Assembly: GCF_021513235.1 (NCBI RefSeq) | Contig: NZ_CP090976.1 | Location: 2,294,001 to 2,358,000 of the forward strand | Reading direction: 5' to 3' | DNA from: Kaistella sp. 97-N-M2 | GTDB lineage: Bacteria > Bacteroidota > Bacteroidia > Flavobacteriales > Weeksellaceae | Length of the DNA: 64,000 bases | Shown: in pieces, positions 8,495-18,901 of the stretch | How positions within the stretch are numbered: the stretch's first letter is position 1 | How the letters are laid out: every line of letters starts with the position of its first letter | The notes under the pieces: model-generated | The model's database searches: none | The model's input: the letters and a program-made list of their open reading frames with translations, nothing else | Told to the model about the DNA's origin: nothing | Translations under genes and position numbers: made by a program

Positions 8495-9287
8495 TCGAGC
8501 GTGGCGACAGGGAAACAAAAATGAAAACGTGCGCATCAATTTTATGCTGACCAATGATAGTATTGATGTTTTCATGTTGCAAAAATTGCAGTCTAAACAA
8601 GCGAGATATTTGGAAGCGATGAAAAGGGGTGCAGATGTTTTAGACATCTCGGATATAAGCACTCAAGAATTGAAAACTTCTATCATCACAAATCCCGAAA
8701 CCAGAGCGAAAATTGAAATAGAGTTGCTGAAAAAAAAATTAGAGAGTGAAAAAAATAAATTTCTTGCAGATAGTGCTTTCGTTTTAAGAAAATATGAAGA
8801 ATTTACAAAAGTACAGTCCGAAGTTCATAAGGCGGAATATGCTTATCACAGGATTTTAGAATATTCAAAAAATAGCGAAGACGTAAATGCAGATTATTGG
8901 GAAACCCAACTGACATCGTACCAAAAAAGTATAGATTTAGCCAAAGTGGAAGTCCATAATACTATTTTAAAATTATCTGAGAAAGGCGTGAATGTTACGG
9001 AAATAGAAAAACAATCTCAAGCAACCGCAGAGAATATATCCAAAATAGATGAGAAATTGGAAGAATTGCCCTTTATAGAAACTAATTTAATTGAACAATA
9101 TAAAGAAGAGAAAAAAGCGCGGCTGAAATTGAATGTCAAAACTGATCATGTGAAGGATAGGGAAGAGGAAAATAGAAAATTATTTAAGCATGTTCTTTTC
9201 GCTGCCATAAACGATAAACATAGAGTAGTTGCCATTAAGTATTCTGAATCCAAAACTGAGAATAGGAAATTTGCAGGTAGAAGATAG
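8495..9287 (+). pseudogene. C-terminal fragment of a conjugative-element helicase/DNA methylase
   Basis: Downstream of the IS the frame reads RAWRQGNKNENVRI and then LTNDSIDVFMLQKLQSKQAR. This corresponds to helicase motif VI and the following region of the very large SNF2-helicase/N6-methylase (DarB-like) proteins of Bacteroidota plasmids and integrative conjugative elements. The remaining 230 residues are long charged coiled-coil helices, as in those C-termini. The first residues before RAW (from 8481) are IS sequence, so the start is artefactual. Several thousand base pairs of the parent gene are missing, in keeping with an IS-mediated deletion. Confidence 0.65.
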
Positions 9288-9529
9288 ATAATTTTTAATT
9301 TGTCAAGTTTACAAAATGTAATATTGACAACCCATCGATTTTTACACTTCAGCAGTGGAATCTCTAACATCTAATTAGTAAGAACAACTTTTTTATTAAA
9401 ATATTCTAAATATTGGAAAAGCCAAATGTCATACTATACACACAGAAATCTATCATGATAACTTGTAAAAAAAATGATTTTTATCATAAAACATAGCCAA
9501 ATAATGATCGGTCTATAAGTTAAAATAAC
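9288..9529. other. intergenic, no gene seen
   Basis: This AT-rich spacer lies between the helicase remnant and the copper block. I see no coding frame, tRNA or clear terminator in it; the promoter for the copper block starts at its end. Confidence 0.5.
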
Positions 9530-9537
9530 TATATTTG
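9530..9537 (+). promoter_or_regulatory. Bacteroidota -7 promoter element TATATTTG
   Basis: TATATTTG fits the TAnnTTTG -7 consensus and lies 17 bp before the ATG of the Cys-rich protein at 9555, giving a short leader. A clear -33 box is not evident. It would drive the first gene of the copper block. Confidence 0.45.
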
Positions 9538-9554
9538 TAACGGATTACTTAAAA

Positions 9555-9968
9555 ATGCATATTAATTCTAAAATACCGTTTTTCTGTTTTATACTGGTTT
9601 TATTTCTAGTACCTAATTTTTTATTCGGTTGCGCCATAAATAGTAAGGCTGATAAAGTAGAAAAGTCTTTGATTGTATTAGAGTTCAGACAGTCATTTGC
9701 TGAGCTACAGCCCGAATGTTCCAGCGGAGACTGTGAAGATGAATGTTGTCATCCTAAATCCCATCAATGCTCAACCGGTGACTGTTCCGGAAACTGCAGT
9801 GGAAATACTTGCAGTTCCTTTCAATATCCAGTGCTCGCTGATAGCAATAAGTTCCTAAATTCTCAAAACAAGTTTGATTTTACTTCCAAAAGATCGCAAT
9901 TCTATTATCTTAATCCGTTTTATTCCAATGGATTTCACACCATTTGGCAACCGCCAAAAATAGGGTAA
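9555..9968 (+). CDS. small secreted Cys-rich protein ahead of the Cus pump (DUF6660-like)
   Basis: The 137-residue protein has an N-terminal signal peptide (FFCFILVLFLVPNFLFGC). It then has a cluster of ten Cys in short spacing (CSSGDCEDECCHPKSHQC, then CSGNCSGNTC) and the C-terminal sequence HTIWQPPKIG. The same ending (SIWQPPQLG) closes the small protein at 31224, and both sit just ahead of an RND metal pump. I take both as members of the DUF6660 type, probably exported metal-binding proteins. The Cys cluster suits soft metals such as Cu(I) or Ag(I); binding is not demonstrated. Confidence 0.6.
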   Translation: MHINSKIPFFCFILVLFLVPNFLFGCAINSKADKVEKSLIVLEFRQSFAELQPECSSGDCEDECCHPKSHQCSTGDCSGNCSGNTCSSFQYPVLADSNKFLNSQNKFDFTSKRSQFYYLNPFYSNGFHTIWQPPKIG

Positions 9969-10172
9969 ATACTCTTCTTACAGCCAAAATTATGCATTGT
10001 CGTACAACGTAGTTTGTTTCTTGTCGGCATCCTATTTTTTGCTGTATCCGTAATTGTCATGTACGGGAAATAATATTGTGATCATACGTCACACTTTAAT
10101 AAATTGATCTTTAAAGGTCAATTTCTATCTGACACTTCAACAAATCCAATCTTAATCTTAAATCTGAATTTC

Positions 10173-10574
10173 ATGAAAAATTTGGCTTTTGGTATAATGG
10201 CTGTATTGGCCGTATTCCTTTATTCCTGTAATAGTCCCGAAACCGATAAAAATGCCGCAGTGGTAAATGCTGGTGTTACTAATAACCAGCCAAAAATTGG
10301 AGACCTCGTTCCCAACGATGAAGTTTGCATGGTGAATAATGCCTATATGGGTAAAAAACAGCTGGAAGTAAAATATGACGGCAAAGTTTATTACGGCTGT
10401 TGCGCAGATTGTCAGAATAAAATCCCGACGCAGGAAAGCGCACGTACGGCTACTGATCCGGTATCTAAGAAACCGGTAGATAAAGCGACTGCAATTATCG
10501 CGATCTCTGATCAGAACGATGGCGTTTTGTACTTCGAAAATCAATCTAATTATACTACTTTTTTTAACAAATAA
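10173..10574 (+). CDS. lipoprotein with YHS/TRASH-like metal-binding domain
   Basis: The chosen start is the ATG at 10173; an upstream TTG at 10104 has no signal-peptide logic. The 133-residue product has a lipoprotein signal (GIMAVLAVFLYSC) and a domain with CMVNNAYMGKKQ...YDGKVYYGCCADCQNKI. This is the Cys-x-n-YxGCCxxC arrangement of YHS/TRASH metal-binding folds. It is likely an outer-leaflet periplasmic protein handling copper between the Cys-rich protein and DUF3347. It is 19 bp from the next gene, so they are probably in one operon. Confidence 0.6.
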   Translation: MKNLAFGIMAVLAVFLYSCNSPETDKNAAVVNAGVTNNQPKIGDLVPNDEVCMVNNAYMGKKQLEVKYDGKVYYGCCADCQNKIPTQESARTATDPVSKKPVDKATAIIAISDQNDGVLYFENQSNYTTFFNK

Positions 10575-10593
10575 CTTTTAAACTTTTAAAATA

Positions 10594-11198
10594 ATGAAAA
10601 TATTAATCTTCAGTTTATTGGCAATCGGAACACTATCTATGAGTGCCTGCAAAGACAACAAAGAACAAACTGCTAACACTACCATGCAACACGATATGAA
10701 AGGTATGAAAGATGGCCAAATGATGGAGGGTACCAACATGACCGTTACCGCGGCCAAAAAATCCTCCGCCAATCTTGACGAACTTACATTAAATTATATG
10801 GAATTGACTTCAGCCCTCGCAAATGACGATGATGGGAAAGCTGCTTCTGTCGGTAAAAATATAGTACAGTCACTCGCGAAAATTGACCAAAGCAGCTTTT
10901 CAACGGAACAAAAAAAGGGTTCGCAGATATCGTCGCTGACCTTAAAGAACATGCAGAACACATCGGAGAAAATGCTGGAAATATCGAACATCAAAGAGAA
11001 CATCTGGATTTATTAAGTGCAGATTTTTATGATTTGGTTAAAGATTTCGGTACTTCAAAACCAGTTTACAAAGTCTTTTGCCCGATGTACAATGAAAGCA
11101 AAGGTGCTTTCTGGCTGAGCAATTCTGCAGAAGTGAAAAATCCTTACTATGGAAAAGACATGCTTAGCTGTGGCGAGGTTCAGGAAGAAATCAAGTAA
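10594..11198 (+). CDS. DUF3347 lipoprotein, frame broken in a 7-A run
   Basis: Frame 1 runs from 10594 (lipoprotein signal, SACKDN) through a Met/His-rich stretch and stops early at 11016. From the A-run at 10910-10916 the next frame continues FADIVADLKEHAEH...VFCPMYNES...AFWLSNSAEVKNPYYGKDMLSCGEVQEEIK to the stop at 11198. That aligns with the intact DUF3347 protein at 20696. One A missing explains the break. DUF3347 is a periplasmic four-helix domain found in copper-efflux loci, also fused to CusB-type adaptors. The CPM...WLS...NPYYG...MLxCG block is a plausible metal site. Confidence 0.75.
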
Positions 11199-11212
11199 AC
11201 ATATCAACCATT

Positions 11213-14200
11213 ATGATTCAAAATTTAATAAGATTATCACTTAAAAACCGATACTTTGTATTACTTATTGCGGCGGCCCTTTTTATTTGGGGAATCTTTG
11301 CCGTACGGAGCAATCCCATTGATGCCATTCCGGATTTAAGTGAAAACCAAGTTATCGTCTTCACCGAATGGATGGGCAGAAGTCCTCAGATTATTGAGGA
11401 TCAGGTAACTTTTCCGCTCGTGAGCAATCTACAGGGAATTCCGAAAATTAAAAATATTCGGGCTTCCTCGATGTTCGGGATGAGTTTCGTCTATGTCATT
11501 TTCGAGGACGATGCCGATATTTACTGGGCAAGAACACGGGTCATGGAACGGCTCAATTATGCACAACGTTTACTTCCACAAGATGTGACACCTACTTTGG
11601 GACCTGATGGCACCGGAGTAGGACATGTCTACTGGTATCATTTAGATGCACCAAACATGGATCTGGGCGATCAGCGCGCATTGCAGGATTGGTATATAAA
11701 ATTCGCCCTGCAAACCGTTCCTGGAGTTGCTGAGGTTGCCTCTTTTGGCGGTTTTGAAAAACAATATCAACTCGTCATCGATCCTGTGAAACTGCAGTAT
11801 TACAACATTTCGTTAATAGATGTAATGAACGCAGTGAAAACCAATAATAATGATGTCGGCGGCAGAAAATTTGAGATGGCGGACATGGCGTATATCATTC
11901 GCGGTCTGGGCTACATTAAGAATATTGAAGATATCGAGAATATCGCCGTGAGCAACAATCAAGGTATTCCAGTTCGGGTGAAAGATGTGGCATCCGTACA
12001 AATGGGTGGCGATTTGCGGACGGGTATTTTTGATGTTGACGGTAAAGGGGAAGTAGTGGGCGGAATTATCGTCGCGCGCTACGGTGAGAATGCGGACAAA
12101 GTCATTAATGATGTAAAGGAGAAAATGAAAGAGGTGGAAAAAGGTCTGCCAGAAGGTGTTACCTTAAAAACCTCCTACGATCGAAGTACTCTAATAGAAG
12201 CAGCGATAGATAATATTAAAACCAAACTAGTTGAAGAAATGATTGTGGTGGCTATTATTGTCATTGTTTTTCTTTTTCATTGGCGCAGTGCCTTGAGTAT
12301 TATTATTCAAATTCCAATCACTATTGCCATTGCCTTTATTATACTCAATGCTTTCGGACTCTCCTCCAATATCATGTCGCTTACAGGAATTGCCTTAGCC
12401 ATTGGAGTCATCGTAGATAATGGAATTATCATGTCGGAAAATGCCTACAAAAACCTGTCGGATTGGCAGAATCATAACCAAAACAAAAACTCCTAATAAT
12501 GAAGACCGATTGGTTTAAAAATATATTCCGGAAGAAAAGCCAAAAGCCGGATAATTATAAAAAGATACCCGAAGATATTCGGATGAGTATTATTGAAAAA
12601 TCGTGTAAACAGGTATCAAGAGGAGTGTTTTTCTCTACCGTGATTATTGTGGTTTCTTTTCTGCCCGTATTTATGCTTACAGGACAGGAGGGCAAATTGT
12701 TCCATCCGCTTGCTTACACCAAAACTTTCATTCTGATTGTTGATGCTTTTCTAGTCCTTACTTTGGCGCCAGTGCTTATTTCTTTTTTTATGAAAGGAAA
12801 ATTTAAGGATGACAATAAAAACCCAATAAATAGAGGTTTAGAACGATTTTATGAACCTCTGATCAGATGGTGTATTAAGTGGCGAAAAACCACACTCGGA
12901 ATTAATCTTCTCGCCCTTTTAATCAGCATTCCGATGGTGCTGAATCTCGGTCGGGAGTTTATGCCGCCTTTGGATGAAGGTTCCATCCTTTTTATGCCCG
13001 TAACGCTGCCCGATATTTCTAATTCGGAAGCCAAAAGACTACTCCAGGTTCAGGATAAAATTATCAAAAGCGTTCCAGAAGTGGATCATGTTTTAGGCAA
13101 AGCCGGTAGAGCCAACACAGCCACCGATAACTCGCCCATCTCCATGATTGAAACCATTATTTTATTGAAACCTCGGGATGAATGGCGGGACGGAACTACA
13201 AAAGAAAGTTTGATCGATGAATTAAATGCCAAACTTCAAATTCCTGGCGTTACAAATGGCTGGACAATGCCCATTGTAAACAGGATCAATATGCTTTCTA
13301 CCGGAATCAGAACCGATGTCGGCGTGAAGGTGTACGGAGAAAATTTAGATAGCATTTATGCCTTATCTCAACAAATTAAAAATGAACTGGTCGGTATTGA
13401 CGGAATTAAAGATATGTTCGTGGAACCGATTACGGGTGGTAAATACATCGATATAAAAATAAATAAAGATGAAATTGGCAGATACGGTTTAAGTGTTGAT
13501 GATGTAAATACCGTCGTAGAAAGTGCTCTGGGTGGAATGAAACTGACCACAACCATTGAAGGACGGCAGCGTTTTTCGGTGAATGCACGCTACGGCCAGG
13601 ATTTCCGTAATAATTTAGAATCGATCCGTCGATTGCCTTTGCAGACCATGAACTTTGGTTCCATCCCTTTAAGTTCCGTAGCAGATGTACAACTCTCCGA
13701 AGGTCCACCAATGATCAATTCTGAAAATGCCATGTTGCGCGGTGCCGTTTTATTCAATGTTCGGGACCGTGATTTAGGGAGTACTGTAGAAGAAGCCAAG
13801 AAAAGGATAGATAGTAAAATGGCGAAAATGCCAAAAGGATATTATGTGGAGTGGAGCGGCCAATACGAGAATTTGATTCGAGGCGAACAAACATTAAAAA
13901 TGATAATGCCCATCGTGCTTATTGTCATTTTTCTATCTATGTATTTTGCTTTTAACTCTTATCGCGAAGCGTTTTTCAATCTCATCAGTATTCCTTTTGC
14001 CTTAATTGGAGGTGTTTTTATGATATCGATTTGGGGCGTTAATCTTTCTGTTGCAGTGGCAGTGGGGTTTATCGCACTTTTCGGACTCGCCGTAGAAACC
14101 GGAATTGTAATGGTCATTTATCTCAACGATGCCATGGTCCAATTGGTAGCGAAAAACGGTAATTCCCGCGAAACCATTACCAATGAGGAACTGCGTGAGT

Positions 14201-14457
14201 ATGTTATTTATGGTGCAGCCAAACGGTTGAGACCCAAAATAATGACGGTTTGTGTGACGCTCTTCGGTCTGGTTCCGATTCTTTGGAGTCACGGCGTCGG
14301 CAGTGACATGATGAAACCTATTGTTTTGCCAATGGTAGGGGGCGTTTTCACGTCGGCCATTCATATTCTTTTGGTCACGCCAATCATCTTTTTGATGCAG
14401 AAAGAATGGGAATTGAATAAGCTCGGGAAAATAGATGTACTTGATGCTTCCCATTAA
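11213..14457 (+). CDS. cusA: CusA-type heavy-metal RND pump, frame broken near 12480-12495
   Basis: Two open frames (11213-12496 and 12499-14457) together make a pump of about 1080 residues. The first holds the N-terminal membrane span, porter domain and the first part of the TM block; the second holds the rest. Typical Cu/Ag (HME-RND) signatures are MPPLDEGSILFMP, SPISMIETIILLKP and MLSTGIRTDVGVKVYG. The break lies in ACCAAAACAAAAACTCC, where one missing A restores the frame into KTDWFKNIFRKK. The inner-membrane protein drives proton-coupled efflux of periplasmic Cu(I)/Ag(I) through the TolC and adaptor proteins encoded next. If the break is real, the pump is dead. Confidence 0.85.
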
Positions 14458-14475
14458 AATTTAATCATAATTAAA

Positions 14476-15723
14476 ATGAAAAAAATAACACTTCTACTAT
14501 TATTTGCCTTTTTTTCTGGCAAAATGAGTGCTCAGCAAATGCCTTTGTCTGAAATTTTAGACAGTATTGCGGCCAATAATCCGGTGGTAAAAATGTACGA
14601 TGCAGAAATGAGATCACTCGATGCTGCTGCTAAAGGTTCCAGAAGCTGGATGCCACCGATGGTTGGTGCAGGTCTTTTTATGACACCCTATAATCCGCAG
14701 CGTTGGAGCAGGAAGGGTGAAATGCTCGGAATGGGCTCTTTTGCGGTGTCTGTAGAACAAATGATTCCCAATAAAAAGAAATTGGATGCCAATGAAAATC
14801 TGATGACGGCCATGTCTTCGGTGGAGAAAGAGAAATTGTATGCGGCTTTGAACGAAAATTTTCAGGATGCAAAACAATTGTATTACGACTGGGTGGTTTT
14901 AGCGAAGAAAATAAAAGTAGTTAAGGAAAACAAGGTAATGCTCGACTTTATGATCAGGAATTCCGAAATCCGGTACAAGAATGGCCTCGGGAAAATTTCC
15001 GCTTATTACAAAGCGAAGGCAGCACTCGGCTCCGCAGATAATATGCAATTAATGTACGATAACGATATCCGCGTAAAGAGAATCCGTCTTAATGCTTTGA
15101 TGGGAAGAAATCCTATGGAACCTTTAGAAGTAAAGTCCGATTTTAATTTAAATGAGTATGCGCTGGAACTTTTCGACGCCCAAAATTTTTATCAGAACAG
15201 AAGTGACCTGCGTGGGATTGACCGGGAAATTAATATTGCCCAGCTGAAACAGGATTTGGAAAGACAGAATCTGCGGCCGGAATTCGGTGTAAAATTCGAA
15301 AATATGGCGGGCTTCGGCGGACAGCCAATGCAGTTTTCATTAATGATAATGGCGAAAATACCCTTGGTTCCATGGACTTCCAAAATGTACGACGCCAATA
15401 TCGAAAGCTTACAGATCAAGGAAGAAGCGTTGCTTGCAAAGAAAAAGTTGATGGTCAACGAGTATAGCGGCAGAGCCTATGGAATGCGTAACGAGCTGGA
15501 GCTGAATAAAAAACAGATTCAACTGTATGAAAATACCATTATTCCCGCCTTGAAGAACAATTATAAAATAATGCAGTTAGGCTACGAGCAAAATACGGAG
15601 GATCTTTTCACGCTTTACGATGCGTGGGAGAAACTCAATATGACGCAGTTGGAATATCTCGATATTCTTACCAAAGCCGTACAATCTCAAACTGAACTGG
15701 ACCGATTACTTGAAAAAAGATGA
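14476..15723 (+). CDS. cusC: TolC/CusC-type outer-membrane efflux protein
   Basis: The 415-residue protein has a cleavable signal peptide (LLLFAFFSGKMSAQ) and the two-repeat helical architecture of OEP/TolC proteins, with long amphipathic helices at about 90-210 and 300-410. It forms the outer-membrane channel of the tripartite pump. It follows cusA by 18 bp and its stop overlaps the start of the adaptor gene as ATGA (15720-15723), so pump, channel and adaptor are translationally linked. Length is normal for the family and the gene is intact. Confidence 0.85.
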   Translation: MKKITLLLLFAFFSGKMSAQQMPLSEILDSIAANNPVVKMYDAEMRSLDAAAKGSRSWMPPMVGAGLFMTPYNPQRWSRKGEMLGMGSFAVSVEQMIPNKKKLDANENLMTAMSSVEKEKLYAALNENFQDAKQLYYDWVVLAKKIKVVKENKVMLDFMIRNSEIRYKNGLGKISAYYKAKAALGSADNMQLMYDNDIRVKRIRLNALMGRNPMEPLEVKSDFNLNEYALELFDAQNFYQNRSDLRGIDREINIAQLKQDLERQNLRPEFGVKFENMAGFGGQPMQFSLMIMAKIPLVPWTSKMYDANIESLQIKEEALLAKKKLMVNEYSGRAYGMRNELELNKKQIQLYENTIIPALKNNYKIMQLGYEQNTEDLFTLYDAWEKLNMTQLEYLDILTKAVQSQTELDRLLEKR

Positions 15724-16967
15724 AAAAATTAATACTGTTCACATTCCTGCTTTTAACTTTGTCAGCATGTGAAAAAATAAAATTTTGGGAAGACACCCAC
15801 TCGCAAGCGGATGCGCTACATACGTATACCTGTCCGATGCATCCGGAAATTATCTCAGACAAACCAGGCAAATGCCCAAAATGTGGGATGGATTTGGTGT
15901 TGAAAAATGCACCGGCTCAAAAAGAAGAAGGCATCAAATTAGATGATTTGCTGCAACCCACCAACAATTTCGTGGTCTCGCAGTTGCCTGTCGTGCGTTT
16001 AAAAAAAGAAAATATCCCCACCACGGTAGACGCTTTAGGAATTGTGGATTACGACACGCGGCAGATTGGGACTATTTCTTCGCGGGTTTCCGGACGAATC
16101 GAGAAACTATATGTGCGCTACAAATACCAGAAAGTTTCCAAAGGACAGCGCATTCTCGATATATACAGCCCGGAATTGCTCACCGCTCAGCAGAATCATT
16201 TATTTATTTTAAAAAATGACCGGTCAAACGTAATGCTGCTCAATGCTTCCCGACAAAAATTACTGCTTCTGGGAATGCCTGCGTCGCAGATTCAAAGCAT
16301 CAGCAGAAAAGGCAGACCCTATCTAAGTGTTCCAGTTTTCAGTAATTACAGCGGATATATTCAGGGAGCCGGAAATATGGCGGCAAGCCCCTCTCCTTCA
16401 CCGGAAAGTGCCATGCCGGGTGGAAGTGCAGTTACTGCAGAATTACCTCTGAAAGAAGGAATGTATCTTGAAAAAGGGCAAAACATTTTCACGGTTTACA
16501 ATCCGAATAAAAGTTGGGCAGTTCTCAATATTTTTGCAGAAGATATCGCATTGGTCAGTAAAGGACAGTCGGTTGCGGTGATTCCCCAAAGTGATCCTTC
16601 CCGGCGCTTCAATGGAACTATTGATTTTATTGAACCCTTTTTCCGTCCGGACAGCAAAACGGTTACGGCAAGAGTTTATTTCGACAACAGCATCGGGAAA
16701 ATTCCAATTGGAAGCCAGGTAAGAGCGGAGATTTCCAGTCATTCTAAAGTAGCCGACTGGCTGCCAAAAACTGCCGTGGTTTCTTTAGGTATGGATAAAA
16801 TTGTCTTCAAAAAAGTTGCGGGAGGTTTCATTGCACACAAAGTAGGGATCGGGGCCGTCATTAAAGATAAAATTGAAATTGTAAGTAGTTTGGAACCTGA
16901 AGACGAGGTGGCAGAAAACGCTCAATATCTCATGGACAGTGAAAGTCTGATTAAAGTAAATAAGTAA
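15720..16967 (+). CDS. cusB: CusB-type periplasmic adaptor with N-terminal metal-binding domain
   Basis: The 415-residue lipoprotein (signal ends LTLSACEK) begins with a heavy-metal-binding domain YTCPMHPEI...GKCPKCGMDL at about residues 36-62. It continues with barrel-sandwich and beta-barrel domains of the RND membrane-fusion family (RVSGRIEKLYVR; EGMYLEKGQNIFTV). It links CusA to the outer-membrane channel and, by family knowledge, hands Cu(I)/Ag(I) to the pump. It is the first of two adaptors in this operon. Confidence 0.85.
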   Translation: MKKLILFTFLLLTLSACEKIKFWEDTHSQADALHTYTCPMHPEIISDKPGKCPKCGMDLVLKNAPAQKEEGIKLDDLLQPTNNFVVSQLPVVRLKKENIPTTVDALGIVDYDTRQIGTISSRVSGRIEKLYVRYKYQKVSKGQRILDIYSPELLTAQQNHLFILKNDRSNVMLLNASRQKLLLLGMPASQIQSISRKGRPYLSVPVFSNYSGYIQGAGNMAASPSPSPESAMPGGSAVTAELPLKEGMYLEKGQNIFTVYNPNKSWAVLNIFAEDIALVSKGQSVAVIPQSDPSRRFNGTIDFIEPFFRPDSKTVTARVYFDNSIGKIPIGSQVRAEISSHSKVADWLPKTAVVSLGMDKIVFKKVAGGFIAHKVGIGAVIKDKIEIVSSLEPEDEVAENAQYLMDSESLIKVNK

Positions 16968-16978
16968 ATAAAGAAAAA

Positions 16979-18174
16979 ATGAAATTTAATATTCTCATAA
17001 TGGTACTGTTGGTTTTTCTTTTTTCCTGTAAAAAGGAAGAAGATCCGCACGCCAACCACGATATATATTACACCTGTTCTATGCATCCCCAAATTGTGGG
17101 AGATAAACCGGGAAAATGCCCAATTTGCCATATGGATTTAGTTCCAGTTGAAAAAAAAAAAATGCCGATCCCAATGAGCTTGTCCTGAACGATGAGCAGA
17201 TAAAACTGGGAAATATAAAAACCGTCAGTCTCGGAAATGATGAATTGTCCGACAAACTTACGCTGACTGGAACACTTAATTTCAATCAGTATAAAATGCA
17301 TTCAGTGAGTTCGCGGGTGATGGGCAGAGTTGAAAAACTTTATTATAGAAATATCGGCGAATATGTGCCGCAAGGTTCACCGCTTATTGAGATTTATAGT
17401 GAAGAACTAAATAATGCTAAACAGGAATATTTGCTCGCGTTGGAAAGACGAAATCTCTTTACAGGAAATACTTCTATCGATTTTAACCAGTTGCTTCAGA
17501 GTTCCCGCAATAAACTTTCGCTGTGGGGCATGTCTGAAGGTCAGATCCGGCAGCTGGAGCGGAGCCGAAAAGCATCATTGACGACTACGGTATTGAGCAC
17601 CGGAGCGGGATATATTACGAATCTAAATATTTCGGAAGGTGCGTATCTTTCCGAAGGCGGAACTATTTTGACTCTTGCCGATCTTTCGACGCTTTGGGCA
17701 GAAGCTCAGGTTTATTCTTCGCAGATGGCACTCATCCACCGAGACAGTAAAGTGACTGTGTCGCTGCCTGATCTTGATAATTTGAAAATCGAGGGTAAAA
17801 TCGACTTTACAAATCCTGAAATCAATTCCGCCAGCCGAATCAATCTGGTACGGGTTTCCATTCCCAATAAAGATCATTTGCTCAAACCCGGTATGTCTGT
17901 CTATGTTTTGTTGGAAAACCCCTCAACTAATTCATTGACCTTACCGATTGATGCGGTGATCCGCGATGGTAAAATGGCGACCGTCTGGGTAAAAACCGCA
18001 AAAAACACCTTCGTCAACAAAATGGTGAAAACAGGTCTGGAAACCGATGACCGCATAGAAATTATTTCTGGAATTAAGGAGGGTGACGATATCGTAATTT
18101 CAGGAACTTATCTGCTCAATAGCGAATACATTTTCAAAAAAGGTGCAAATCCAATGGCGGGTCATGATATGTAA
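16979..18174 (+). CDS. second CusB-type adaptor, frame broken in a 12-A run
   Basis: Frame 1 (16979-17188) gives a lipoprotein signal (FLFSCKKEED) and the metal domain YTCSMHPQI...GKCPICHMDLVPVEKKK. After the 12-A run at 17151-17162 the next frame reads NADPNELVLNDEQIKLGNIKTV and continues through a full adaptor body (RVMGRVEKLYYR; EGAYLSEGGTILTLADL) to 18174. One extra A would make a single 400-residue protein. Unlike its neighbour, this metal domain has HMDL in place of GMDL. It probably acts as an alternative or partner adaptor of the same pump. Confidence 0.8.
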
Positions 18175-18259
18175 AATTTTCATCAAGTTCATACATTCAT
18201 TATCAACGGGGATGCAGATTATAAAAACTATTAAAATAAATAACCATTAAAACACCAAT

Positions 18260-18817
18260 ATGAAAACAACTTTATATATAAAAAATATGGTGTGCGATCG
18301 CTGTAAGTCGGCGGTGATGCGAGAACTGAATACTTTAGGCTACCATATCGATTCCTTAGAATTAGGACAAGTTGTACTGGATCAGGATATGCCAGTTGAG
18401 ATTTCTAAACTGGAAAAGATTCTCCAAGAACTCGGTTTTGAATTGTTGATCGAGGAAACGGATGTATTGGTTGAAGAAATAAAAATTGCGATCATTAATA
18501 AAATTGAAAATCAAGATTATTCAAATTTACCGGCTTTTCTAACCGCTACTTTTAACAAATCCTATTCGGTTTTGAGTAAATTATTTAGTTTAAAGGAAGG
18601 TATAACCATCGAAAAATACAGGATTAATCTGAAGATGGAAAAAGTGAAAGAATTGATACAATTTGGGGAACTGAATTTTTCCGAAATAGCATATAGTTTA
18701 GATTATAACAACAGTGGTCATTTAGCAAAACAGTTTAAGCATGAGACAGGTATGTCTATGACGGAATTCAAAAATCTGCGAAAATGGGAAAGAAAATCCA
18801 TAGACGATATTGTGTAA
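18260..18817 (+). CDS. HMA-like domain fused to AraC-type regulator
   Basis: Residues 1-70 (185 in all) look like a ferredoxin-fold HMA domain with the metal motif MVCDRCKS. Residues 85-180 form a single AraC/XylS DNA-binding domain with two helix-turn-helices (NFSEIAYSLDYNNSGHLAKQFKHETGMSMTEFK). A metal ligand domain on the same chain as an AraC reader suggests a one-component Cu(I)-type sensor for this island. It follows the adaptor genes by 85 bp on the same strand and precedes the HMA chaperone. Activator or repressor status cannot be read from sequence. Confidence 0.75.
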   Translation: MKTTLYIKNMVCDRCKSAVMRELNTLGYHIDSLELGQVVLDQDMPVEISKLEKILQELGFELLIEETDVLVEEIKIAIINKIENQDYSNLPAFLTATFNKSYSVLSKLFSLKEGITIEKYRINLKMEKVKELIQFGELNFSEIAYSLDYNNSGHLAKQFKHETGMSMTEFKNLRKWERKSIDDIV

Positions 18818-18859
18818 GCAATAAACCGAATTGTAACAATAAGTTATATTTTCAGTCAT

Positions 18860-18867
18860 TAATTTTG
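18860..18867 (+). promoter_or_regulatory. -7 element TAATTTTG upstream of HMA chaperone
   Basis: TAATTTTG fits TAnnTTTG and ends 34 bp before the ATG at 18902. No convincing -33 box is at the expected distance, so the call is moderate. Confidence 0.35.
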
Positions 18868-18901
18868 TAATGTAAAAATAACTCGAACAAAATTTTAAAT
18901 T

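Noticed and set aside
14002-14454. 150-codon minus-strand frame opposite cusA
   Set aside because: It lies wholly within conserved RND coding sequence on the plus strand and has no domain or start signal.
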